The translations under genes were made by a program, and so were the position numbers. Positions 1 through 10,500 of a stretch of 64,000 nt of DNA are shown here, piece after piece; the stretch's first letter is position 1; each line of letters starts with the position of its first letter. Under the pieces are notes generated by a model, which worked only from the letters and a program-made list of their open reading frames with translations, was not told the origin of the DNA and did no database searches. Where the stretch lies: the NCBI GenBank assembly GCA_963921825.1, contig OY997589.1, positions 17,939,735 through 18,003,734 on the forward strand, in the 5' to 3' direction. This DNA is from Erodium maritimum. Its lineage: Eukaryota; Streptophyta; Magnoliopsida; Geraniales; Geraniaceae.

Positions 1-148
1 TTTGGTTTTCGAGCTATTGACTCGTATTGTCAGAATTGTTGGTTTTGGAATCATGTTTGGAGACTTATTTCGTTAAAGTTGTTTTATTTATTATCATATT
101 TTTAGTTCACGTCTCGAGTCCGCTCAAAACCGGATTCGGGGCGTGACA
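1..148 (+). repeat. 3' terminus of a gypsy-like LTR (cut by window edge)
   Basis: The last bases carry the terminal signature shared by every LTR of this family in the window: a block reading CTCGAGTCC, then GGTCAAAACCGG-like sequence, ending GGGGCGTGACA. The same terminus ends the LTRs at 21899, 34005, 35795 and 41898, and appears reversed at 63455. Only the terminal part is in the window, so it cannot be told whether this is a solo LTR or part of a longer element. Confidence 0.8.
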
Positions 149-408
149 TAAAATTTGAGGAGTGGCACAATTAGGAATTATGATATTTAAAGATATTAAA
201 GGGGTAATATAAAATAAATCAAAACAATGAGTAATAAAATGCGAAAAAGAAAAAAGAAATTGAGATGGGGCACATGCCACGCTCACCCACACTACATCAT
301 AAGCATGTTCGTCAATGTCGTAATGACTGCCTAGCGTGTCGCACGTGCCTCTGGGGACATAACTGAAATTTCTTTAGCCCTCTCCTCTTTCAGTAGGCCG
401 AAGTACTA

Positions 409-1330
409 TTACAGGTCGGCTAGAATCTTGGGTTTTTGCATCGTCAATTGCACAACATACTTTCGTGCCTCTAGCCGAATGCTTCCAAGATAGCGAACTA
501 TATCAGTTAGACTCGCTTCCACGGGTGAGGATATCTTCCTTTTGACTTTGTTCCTCGCAGCTTTGGAGGTCTTCTGACCCATAGTCGGACATTTGAAGCC
601 ATGATGGTTTCTCGTTTTTAGTGTACAAACTGTGCTCGTCCACCCATGTTCTCTTGTTGGATTCGCTTGAAACTTGTTCAACAAATTAAAGAGAAGCAGA
701 AGGGGTATGACGAGGTGGTGAGGAAAAGTGTCGTGCAGTCCACTTCGGTTGATCTTTCACAAGTTCCACCAATATTTTTATGCGTACTCATTCTTTTCAT
801 CCCTATTGAATATCTCCTCAACTAGCTTCATCACTTGATCATCGGGCCTCCCGCTTTGGTGATTGTCGGTGACGCGTTCGAAGTTCATGTATAACTTCAT
901 CACCCTTGTGTTGACCTGCTACCAGTGATCCTTGCAATTCTTTTCGGACCGTTTCAGATCATTTAACCTTTCATCAGTTGCACTTGTTTTCCAATGTTGC
1001 CCAATATCCATCTTTCTTCTTACTATTCCCGAAATCGGGTTAATTGAGTTTTTCATCCAAACACGAACAAGACATTCCTCATCAGCGATACTCCACTCGA
1101 TGTATCCTTTTGGGTTTCATCACAGCCGATGGGTTGAACAGTCCCGAACCTTGGGATGTGGGAGAAAGATTGGTAAAACGGACTCTCAACCCACTTGAAG
1201 AAGCTTAAGTGTCTTGGGTCACCTCGGGGCCGAACGAATCACAAGGGACGTCCTTATTGTCGAGTGTTGTCGAAACGATGTAATCATCCAAACTATAAAA
1301 AGATCGAAATCCATATCAAGGAAGAATAAA
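409..1330 (-). pseudogene. PIF/Harbinger ORF1-like (Myb/SANT, trihelix-like) remnant
   Basis: Read on the minus strand in pieces, this stretch gives the hallmarks of the Myb/SANT-like companion protein of plant PIF/Harbinger transposons. One is a block like NCKDHW followed by QVNTRVMKLYMNFERV. Next comes SGRPDDQVMKLVEEIFNRDE, the family's SGQSDDDV...A...Y block. A C-terminal basic part follows (positions 684-409: CPTMGQKTSKAARNKVKRK). The companion protein binds DNA at transposon ends together with the DDE transposase. The frame is broken by stops, for example between the SGRPDD block and the C-terminal part, and no transposase lies next to it. A second remnant of the same type is at 52314-53192. 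Called from motif layout by eye, so the exact limits are soft. Confidence 0.6.
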
Positions 1331-1595
1331 TTGGAAGGAATATTGTAGAAAATTGGAGAAGTGGTTTAATTTGGAGAAGAGGGATGAGGTTTAAATAGTG
1401 AAATTTAGGTATGAGGATTAATCGGATCGTCGCCACGTGACACCACCCCGACGCAACTTCACTACGACAGTCGGTGCGGATTTCAGACTGGTCGACAGTC
1501 AAAAGTGTCCCAACTGTCATCTCTATTATGGTCGTGTAAACCGTCGTGTTTACGACATTTTGTAAACGCCGACCCTAAAACGCCTATAATAAGTC

Positions 1596-2409
1596 TATTA
1601 ACAGTTATACATTATTGGTTATAATCTTAGTGACATTACATTTATGTTTCAGTTAAATTTGTAAGTATTGTATCTCTTCACTACTATTAATATGATTCAT
1701 CCTATTAATATTATGGTAAGGGATTCACTATCTAATATGGTATCAGAACAAACATGTGGTTCCTTTCCTTTCTTTTCTTTTCATTTGTTTGTTATAGTTT
1801 CCTTTCTTGCTGAGACAATTTTCTCTATGGTTCAATAAAACCATGTCCATCCACCACCATCCTTAATCAAGTTCATCAAGTAACTTCATCTTTATCTTTT
1901 CTCTTCTCATCTTTTTTGTGCTACGACAACACAACAACACCATCTCAATATGTTTCTTTTCATGTTTTCTTTGATATGTTTTCACTTCTTGCTATGGCAA
2001 GATCACTCCTCATAGAGGATTACGAGTCTCGATGTGAAATTGATGTTCATATCCATTTATGGATGTACAACACTATACTTCCTAGCCAAGAGACTGAAAA
2101 TTGGACTCGTTCCCTACGAGGCATGAACTTGGTGAAGATCTCCCACACCTAGGCCGCTCCGCTTGACAAGATTCGGCAACATCAGCGGACATTGAACAAT
2201 GTAATGGTGATACCATTTTTAATCCAGTCAGAGCATCCATCTTTCTCCTTCTCCGACTATAGAGGAGTATTAGCAGTTACATATTATTGGTTATAATCTT
2301 ATTGACATTACAGTTATGTTTCAGTTACATTTGTAAGTATTGTATCTCTTCAATCCTATTAGTACGATTCATCCTATCAAGATTATTTTATGGGATTCAC
2401 TATCTAATA
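1596..2409 (+). mobile_element. TRIM-like miniature LTR retrotransposon (fossil)
   Basis: Two direct repeats of about 142 bp (1596-1737 and 2268-2409) flank about 530 bp of internal DNA. Immediately after the first repeat is TGGTATCAGAAC (1738-1749), the usual primer-binding site complementary to initiator Met tRNA. A short purine tract (AGAGGAG) precedes the second repeat. There is no gag-pol coding, and the whole element is 0.8 kb. Small size, PBS, PPT and LTR-like repeats together fit a terminal-repeat retrotransposon in miniature. The two repeats differ at several sites, so the insertion is not recent. Confidence 0.65.
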
Positions 2410-2615
2410 CAATCGTCGACTAGGAATGCTCTTGAGCCAAATCTTTTACATATTATTGGTTATAATCTTATTGACATTACAATTATGTTTCAGTTATATT
2501 TGTAAGTATTGTATCTCTTCAATCATATTAGTACGATTCATCCTATCAAGATTATTTTATGGGATTCACTATCTAATACAATCGTCGACTAGGAATGCTC
2601 TTGAGCCAAATCTTA
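2279..2615 (+). repeat. Tandem duplication (169 bp period) of TRIM LTR plus downstream flank
   Basis: Most of the second TRIM LTR plus about 35 bp of following sequence (containing AATCGTCGACTAGGAATGCT) is repeated immediately downstream with a period of 169 bp. The two copies are nearly identical, much closer to each other than to the 5' LTR at 1596-1737. The duplication is therefore younger than the TRIM insertion. Confidence 0.8.
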
Positions 2616-2789
2616 TTCTTGCTTGGATAATATTACCGTTTATATATATGTGCATATTTAGTGGAAGGAGTCAGCTTGGTGTGCTTCAAATTTCTAGACA
2701 CTCTCGATAGTGTTCCGCTACCTCTATGATGTCTTCTCCACATATTAATTTTATATTACTGATAAGATGAGTTTTTTTTTATCCGCAAA

Positions 2790-3105
2790 GTAAGGTGTAT
2801 CAAGATTATTTGGTCTCCACCTTACTTATGTAGAAGCAAGGGTGCACTAAACTTTTTTGATTCTTAAAGAACTTTTTAAGGTTGATTTATCAAGAAATAT
2901 TTGGTCTCAACCTATACTTATGTAAAAGCAATGGAGCACCCAAAAATTTTGACCCCCACCTTGAGAGAGGCCAAAAGGGAAAGAACGAGAGATTCCCAAT
3001 AACAACTGGGAATAATTAAGAAATGTGGTACCGCTGCTGGGACTTGAACCAGTGTCACATGAATCCAAGTTCAAGCGCTTGACCAGTTGGACAAACAAGC
3101 TTTGG
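2790..3105 (-). mobile_element. tRNA-derived SINE with doubled 3' module
   Basis: On the minus strand a perfect RNA polymerase III B box (GGTTCAAGTCCC, complement of 3039-3050) follows an A-box-like TGGTCAAGCGCTTG (complement of 3072-3085). This is the head of a tRNA-related SINE. The stretch cannot fold as a complete tRNA. The body contains a module seen twice, at about 2796-2858 and 2887-2950: both copies share ATCAAGA..ATTTGGTCTC, CTTATGTA.AAGCAA and GTGCAC/GAGCACC. No clean target duplication was found. Confidence 0.6.
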
Positions 3106-3350
3106 TATAAGATGAGATTGAATTGGAGGATCATCTCACGTAATCATAATTCAAACGTACCATCTCTCTCATTGTGAAGAGTCTCAATTGACTGCTTGGA
3201 AATAATGTCTCTATTTGTTCTTATAAATATGTAAACTTTGTACAATAAGGCCGAGTAGAACATAATATTAGACTTGTCAAATTTATTCTAATGTAGATGT
3301 AATTGGGTAGTGCTTCAATTTACTAAAAATGTGATTTAGTAAAACAATAA

Positions 3351-3353
<3 letters not shown>

Positions 3354-3382
<29 letters not shown>
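3354..3382. repeat. (TA)n microsatellite at MULE-like insertion point
   Basis: A pure TA run directly abuts the left end of the element starting at 3383. Other TA runs lie at about 5078-5091, 16784-16796 and 17162-17190, so most ends of the MULE-related elements here touch an AT microsatellite. Confidence 0.9.
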
Positions 3383-3385
<3 letters not shown>

Positions 3386-5075
3386 GCACTTTCTAGTGTT
3401 ATCATAACTTAATTTGTTACATGTTACACGAATCTAAACCATTGAATTTTGAAATCTAATGGTTATAGATTTTTAGACTTAATTATCTACTAATTAAATA
3501 GAAATATTAACAAAAGGTTAGTTTTGTAATTTTATCTCTTTTGAAAAAATTACTGCAGAATAATTTTTTTACCATCTCGATCCGATTTTTTTTAATGTTT
3601 TCATTTTTATAAAAAAATTAACTTTTTTTTTTAAATTTCAAAATTCGACCGTTTCTCAAATTACGAACACATACATAATGTTATGTATAATATTACATAA
3701 AAAAATTCAACTGCCCGATTTTGATTTTTTTAATATTTTTCTAAAGAAATACAAAAATTAATACACTTTATTACGTAATACAGTAGCAAAAGTTACATAA
3801 CTTAAAAAATCACAAAACATGTTACTAAAGAAATTACAGAAAATTACCCCGAATGTTACACAAATTTTATACAATAATTATAAAATATTATATTAAAAAT
3901 TACAAAAATAGTAACTTGCAAAAAACTACACCAATATTTGAATTACAGAATTCAAGTCTTGTCATTCAAGAATATTATAAGAAACATTACATAACAATAC
4001 ACTCGACTTAAATTGTTACAAATTCCTACCTTATTATTCTAGATCTAACCAAAAACATCCTAAACACATTTACATAACATTGCAAATATTGTTACATAAA
4101 ACTACTTTGACAATTATAGAACCAAATATGAGCCAAATACAAAAAAAAAAAATGTTGCACAATCCTACCCTGTAGTTCTACATCTAACTAAAAAATGAAA
4201 CTGCAAATTGCACTTTCACCGCTGCTCCACTTCACTGTAAAAATAAGACTAACCCTAGAAATAACAACCCTTCAATCAAAGTACTGGAACCTTGATATAG
4301 AACAGATCAAACACTGAAAGAAACCAAAACCGAATCAAAATATTTAACATGATAAAAAATTTGTATAAAAGACCATAAATATGCACGTCAACAGATTTGG
4401 CTCCAGCTCGGCTGGTTCTTCAGGGATGTCTGACCAGAGAGGTGAGGTTTTAGCGGGAGGAAATGCAGAAAGGGCGCGGCGTGACGAAGTTCCGTGCGAC
4501 AGCGAAGGTGATTCATGGCCGCGCGCGAGTCAAGCAGAGCTTCACTGTTCGAAGCAATGAAGAACAACCTGTCACAGATCTGCTTCGGCGGCGTGGGGAA
4601 CGCTCGGCCTTCCTTCTTTACGTTCGCGATGATATGCAGTAGACGGTGACCTCCATCCACGGCGACGGTGTGCATGATGGCCAGAGCATCGGGACTGTGG
4701 CTTGAAGCTCCTTTGTGTGGAGAGCGGTCGACTAACCACGGGCGGGATGGAGCATCAGTGGCGTCGAGCTGCAACTGCGTGCCGAGTGCTGCGTGGATCT
4801 GTGGAGGTGAGCAGCGGCGCGAAGTAGGTTGAAGGCACTGGTTATGGTGCCGAGCAAAATGAGATGTTTGATGGGTACAGTAGGGTTATGGTGAAATTGG
4901 AGCTGGAAAGACACATTTGTCCTTACAACTAATACAATTACTAAAATAAAATACTAACTTTTTGATATTTACAATTATATGCCACTCATTTCATAACCAT
5001 TGGATCAATTAGATTTAATGGTCAAAATTAATGTAACAACTAACAAATTAAGGTATTGATAACACTTGAAAGCAT
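3383..5075. mobile_element. Non-autonomous MULE-like element 1
   Basis: The left end (GGGCACTTTCTAGTGTTATC) and the inverted right end (ATGCTTTCAAGTGTTATC read on the minus strand) form imperfect terminal inverted repeats, followed inward by TTAATTTGTTA and then an ATCTAATGG-type block on both sides. The ends match those of the element at 5092-6470 and of the 10 kb MULE at 6482-16783. The middle (4388-4914) is GC-rich. On the minus strand it holds an open frame of 128 codons ending in SLKNQPSWSQIC, with no recognised domain. The rest is AT-rich with many TTACAT/TTACA words. It probably depends on the neighbouring MULE for movement (inference). A captured host fragment (Pack-MULE) is possible. 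Confidence 0.6.
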
Positions 5076-5091
5076 ACATATATATATATAT

Positions 5092-6470
5092 GGGCACTTT
5101 CATGCGTTACCATAGCAAATTTTGTTACTTGTTACCAAAATCTAAGCCATTGGATTTTGAAATCTAATGCCTATAGATTTTTGGCTCAATTATCCACAAA
5201 TAAAATTGAAAAATCAACAAAAGATTAGTTTGGTAACTTCTCTATTATTATTTTTACTGTAGAAATATTTTTTACCGTTTAAATCTGATTTTTTTTATAA
5301 ATATTTTAGATTTTCTATTATTTATATTTCGATGTTACATAATATTATATTCGATATTACAAAAATTTATATCATATGTTACAGAAAGTTTATGTCGGGT
5401 TTTAAGACTTTGAATTGATACTCAAAAATAAAAATTAATGTTACATAAATTTAATACCGATGTAATAAAACTTAAAACCGATATTCCATATTTTTAGAAT
5501 TAATGTTACATAAATTCATACCAAAGTTACACAGTACATACCAAAATTACATAATATCATACAACATCTTATATAATACAATAGTGAAAGTTACAGAACT
5601 AAGAAACCTAATTAATAAATCAATTACAGAATACTTTCCAAAGTGTTACACAATACTACCTTATCTATTACAAAATGAAAAAACAACAGATCAAAAACCT
5701 ACACTACAAGTTACAGAAAAATACCCTAAGAATTACAACAACAAAAATACCTCGCCAACTAAAGATATTACAAGGCGACCACCTGATCCGTGCGACGGCG
5801 GAGGACTACTCGAGGTCAGTCCTTGTGGCGGACTCGAATTTCACAGATGCTAAGAACTCTAGCTTCACGACGGGAACAGATGGGTGGCAGATCTGACTCC
5901 AACTCGGGTGGTTCTTCACGGAGACATGCTTCATGTTCAAGGTGCGATTGAGGTTGCAGAACCAGAACGACGGAGATGGAGTCGGTCTGGAGAACGAATC
6001 ACGACAACGCACAAGAGCTTCTAGCACGACAAACAGGGCACTGGAGCAGCGACGACTCGACCTCCAGCGGCGGAGAGCAGTCGGCCGTGGTTGAACGTGG
6101 CGCCGCGCTGCAAGAGAGGGAAGGGAAAAGGAGCGGACGGTCGGCCGGATACGATTCAAGTAGCTCAGTGGACGGAGGGAGGACGACGCCCGCCGTGGTT
6201 GCTGGGGAATGGAGCATGGAGGAGCAGGGGCGGCGTCGATTTGTTTGGAATAGGAGAGGACCAGGCGTAATGTTTAATATGAGGGTTTAGTAAATGCTAA
6301 GATGGGAAGGACGCAAATACCCTCTGTAATTATACATTTACATAAAAAAAATTGAAATTTTGTGTTATTTACAATTTTATGCCACTAATATTGTAACCAT
6401 TGATTTAAGCTGATCCAACGATCTGAAATTAGGTAACAAGTAACGTTTAAGCATATGGGTAACACATGAA
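5092..6470. mobile_element. Non-autonomous MULE-like element 2
   Basis: It starts GGGCACTTTCATGCGTTACC and ends with the inverted counterpart (GTAACACATGAATATC at its right edge). The subterminal block (TTGTTACTTGTTACC) occurs inverted at about 6430-6452. A GC-rich core (5770-6270) gives a minus-strand frame ending near SVKNHPSWSQIC, a close match to SLKNQPSWSQIC in element 1. The two short elements are therefore sister copies carrying the same cargo, although their flanking AT-rich parts have diverged. No transposase is present. Confidence 0.6.
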
Positions 6471-6481
6471 TATCTACCTAT

Positions 6482-7584
6482 AGAACCACTTTCAGGCGTT
6501 ATCCTTTCTTAAGTTGTTACTTATTACCCTAATAATAACCGTTGGATTTACTTTAATTAAGGGCTTAGATTAACAGTGGCATAACAGGGTAATTTCTATT
6601 ATTTTGAGCTGCGTTTTTGATATTTAACCAATATAAGGTTATTTAGGGTATTTCAGTATCACAATTTTAGAATCGTAGAACCGTAGCCGACGATACTACT
6701 CCCTCTCCGAATCCCTCTCCGACTCCAATGCTTGATTCGAATCAGCTGATATATAGGTTTCTTTTTGAGTCCATCATTATCCTGTTCTAAACCATTCTGT
6801 CTTACTATTGTTCACTGATACACAGCCGCGACAATAGCATTCTCTTCTCCTAATACACGGCCGGCGACAGAAGCAGGTACGTTTTTCTTTTTTGGGGCAG
6901 CGATTTGAGTTTTGACCACTGGTGATTAACGATTATATGGATTTTGAACTGATTTTTGCACTGATTGATTGAGTTTCTGAGTTTTTTTTTTTGCTTTTTG
7001 TTGTGAAAATTTCACGGTGGTCACTAGAATTGTTAATTGGCCGAAATTTTAACGTTGATTTGTAGTTCAAATCATAACTTTATCATGCATGTAATGTTTG
7101 TTGTTTCCATCATCAACATGTTCTAAACCCATCTTTTCTCATATTATACACTGATACACGGCTGCAGAAGCACCTAAGTTTCTATTTTTGTTGCAGCAAT
7201 TAAAGTTTGTGTTTTTTTAATTAGGTACTGATTGTTGCACTTGTTGATTTCGTTTTTTGCTTTTGTATGTGAAAATTGCACGTTGGTCACTGGTTTTTTC
7301 ATCGGTTGAAATTTTCACGTTCGTTTGTATTTTGAATCATATTTTCATCATGCTTCATCATGCATGTAAGGATTATAATGTTATTATTGTCAATTTTAAA
7401 TTATATTTGACATTCCCTGTGATAACTATGTGAATATGAAGCTGATTTTTTACTTGTTGTTTGACTTTGTAGTTCGTTTTTTTCAGTTTTGCTGTCAAAA
7501 GTACATGATCGTGTATGGTTTCTAGTATAATGTTTACTTCTTAATCCATGCATGCTATTTGTTTTGTTGTATCAGTTTTATCAT
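6482..7584 (+). promoter_or_regulatory. Upstream and untranslated region of the Ulp1-like gene in the MULE
   Basis: No protein-coding exon was found here. A pyrimidine-rich stretch (CTCCCTCTCCGAATCCCTCTCC) near 6700 and two diverged copies of a segment containing TACTATTGTTCACTGATACAC and GAAAATT..CACG.TGGTCACT (about 6800-7070 and 7135-7330) suggest a duplicated leader. The coding start at 7585 follows a good splice acceptor (TATCAG at about 7569-7574), so a 5'-UTR intron is likely. Confidence 0.4.
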
Positions 7585-10500
7585 ATGGATGCTGGGAATA
7601 GAGATGAAGGTTCCCCAATTGATCTTGATGAAATCAATTTCTTAGATTCACTTCCCGCAGTAATGCTTCTACCTGGTCCTGCAGGGTGGCTACAAGGTAT
7701 AATAACTATCAATCAAGTTCTGATGTTCTTATCATATAATTAATGACATCGTACGGATTTAATATGTTGTCTTTCATATTTAATTTTGTGGAGTTTGATT
7801 TAATATATGCTTACCTGTATATTTTATAATGCAGGTACCGGAAATGAGCCTATCGTAATCGATAGTTCTTCGGATGATGACCAAGCCCCCCATGTATTTG
7901 CTGATGTTAAGAAAGAGCCTTTTACCAGCCCCGTTGCTGATAATCATCAATCATCACCTGCATCCGAGGACGATGTACCTTTGAGCCAGCGGTTGCATAA
8001 TATTAATTCGAGTAAGGAAGGTATTTAAATGGCCTATATATTACAACTTGTTTTCATTTTTAAATATTGGTTTTGTGGTGACACACAATTCATTCACGGA
8101 AGTTACATTTTGTTTTGTTGTTTTATACATGTTACATTTTTAATTCTCCACGTAATATGTTTTGCACATGCTTGACAATTTTTTGAGGTCCATTTTCAGT
8201 TTCACATAGGTTGATTTTTTTCTTCCATAAACTGTTTTTAATATCAAAGCATGTATTATCATGTAGGTGTCACAAAGGCTCAAAAGAATCTTTCCGATTT
8301 GAACCAATCTGCCCCCAATGAATCGGGAGGGAAAAAAAGGGGCGCAGACGATTTATGCCAAGGTCCAAGAGTAGATGAAGATGGGTTTACAATTTCATCT
8401 GATGACGATATACCTCTTCGTAAAATAATACGTAAATCCAATAAAAATCAAGGTATAAGTCATTATTGTAATTTATTTTTTTCAAATACGCTAGAGTATT
8501 ATAAGTGTTCTTCAAATATGTTTCGGGCAATTAATAATTCCCAATTCAAATTATTTTTGTTCATTTGTCGTAATACATATTTAATTAGTCCATTTCGCAT
8601 ATTTAAAGGTTAGAGTTACATATTTATTTTCTAATTGTTACTGTTTTGGGGGCATGTTGGGGATTAGTAGTGTATGCGCTTTTATTTGGAGTATATAGAA
8701 ATTTAAAACATCTTATATTTGGCTTAATCCATATATCACGTTTTGCTTTTAAAACTGTGTTCATACGTTGAATATAGAATGGGTTTTTGGTCACTGTTAT
8801 GTTGGATAAATTTTGGTGGTCACTGTTATGCAAAATTGTTAGATCTTTGTCTCTCAACAAAAAAGAGATATAGTCCAAACTAAGTTACATATTTCATATG
8901 CCCAAATTACATAATTAATTTTGTTAGCTATCTTGGTACCATTATTCCATATTAAAAGTATTGGTACTGACATGTTTTTTTGCTATTAGGATTTTGCAAG
9001 ACTAATAGAAGAACCCCTCAACCAAAATGTGCTGCGAAGAAGCCAGTTCATTTTGTACATGTTGTAAGGACGAGATCAAGCACACGGTCACATGTTAAAG
9101 TGGTTAAGGAAGGAATAAGATTTAATCGGAAATTTCCGAGGAAGCACGTTCCTTCTAAGGTAATGAGGAAATCTGTCCAGAAACCTAATGTGCGTGGGAA
9201 AGCTAGACCACCTGCTGATGTTTCTCATGCTTATCAGAACAACCGACGGGAATCGGCAAGAAAAAAGGAGTTCTCTTGTAAGGTTGAACGTGTATGCCAC
9301 GAAAGCCAATCTGAAAGTGATGATGAAGAAGGGTTTGAGCGGCTCAGTACAAGAGCGTCTCCTACTGCATTAGTGAAGGCAATGACCGAATTCACCGAAG
9401 AACAGAGGGCGGCTGTTGAGCAAATGGGGTTTGGTGATATACTTGAACTTGGTGTCAGACGGCTGCCTTCTAAATTAGCGTATTGGTTGGTACAGCAGTT
9501 CAAAACTCACAATTGCTCCATCCACTTACCTGGGAAACGTCTTCTCCATATCACCCCACAAGATGTGAATCTCACTCTTGGCTTCCCGATGGGTGACAGA
9601 CCTGTTCCGGAAGAAAGGCAGAAGGCGGACTCTCCTTGGTTCGTTGAATGGAAGCAAGATATTGAAGTTACACATCCAAATCTGATACACCCAAAAGATT
9701 TATTGTCCCGGATGTTGCATCGTGGGACTGATGGTGGTGACCGGTTCAAGAGGGACTTCATGGTTCTGTTAATAACGTACCTTTGTGATTTTGGTACAAA
9801 GCGTTGGGTTACTTTGTCATTCTTCGATGCTTTGGAGGATATGTCGCTTATCGGTCAATTTGATTGGTGTCGGTACCTGGTTCGCTCTCTGGTGAAACAC
9901 AAGGATAGATACGCTCATTCCAAAGCTCCAACAAAGATGTTCGGTGGGCCCATTCTTTTCTTAATAGTAAGTGATTCAAATTATGATCTGAATTTACATT
10001 CTATTTTTTGGTATTAATTTATATGCTGTTTAATGGATTATGTTTACAATTAATACATGTTAGATAAGAATTGTTACATTATTGAATACAGTTATAAGTA
10101 TATTATAGATTTATCGTAACATAATTATATATTTTTGTGTCTGCAATCACATAATAAATTGTATCGGTCATGGTCAGTTTATCATAGTTATAGTATTAAA
10201 ATGTCTCAATTATAGAATTATATATCTGTATGATATATTCATCAAAAGGGAGTTATAAATTTATTGAAACATATGTTCATGAATTGAATAATATAGGTAC
10301 AGGAGTCTATGGTAATAATTGTATATTACGTATGATCATGTTATACTTATTTGCATAGTTATTTGGCTGATTCCGTTTGATTTTTGTCCAGCTTTTTTAT
10401 GCCGATCGAATGGTGTTAAAGGGTCCACAATATGGACCTCGTATAGCACCAACCATGCATTTATGGAATGACAGGGAACTGAAAAGACTTTGCCATATTG

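Noticed and set aside
3036-3105. tRNA gene on the minus strand
   Set aside because: A and B boxes are present, but the acceptor and anticodon stems do not pair and SINE body sequence follows.
4388-4914. Host gene on the minus strand
   Set aside because: The frame ends in a string also found in the neighbouring element at 5806-6159, so it is repeat cargo; no known domain.
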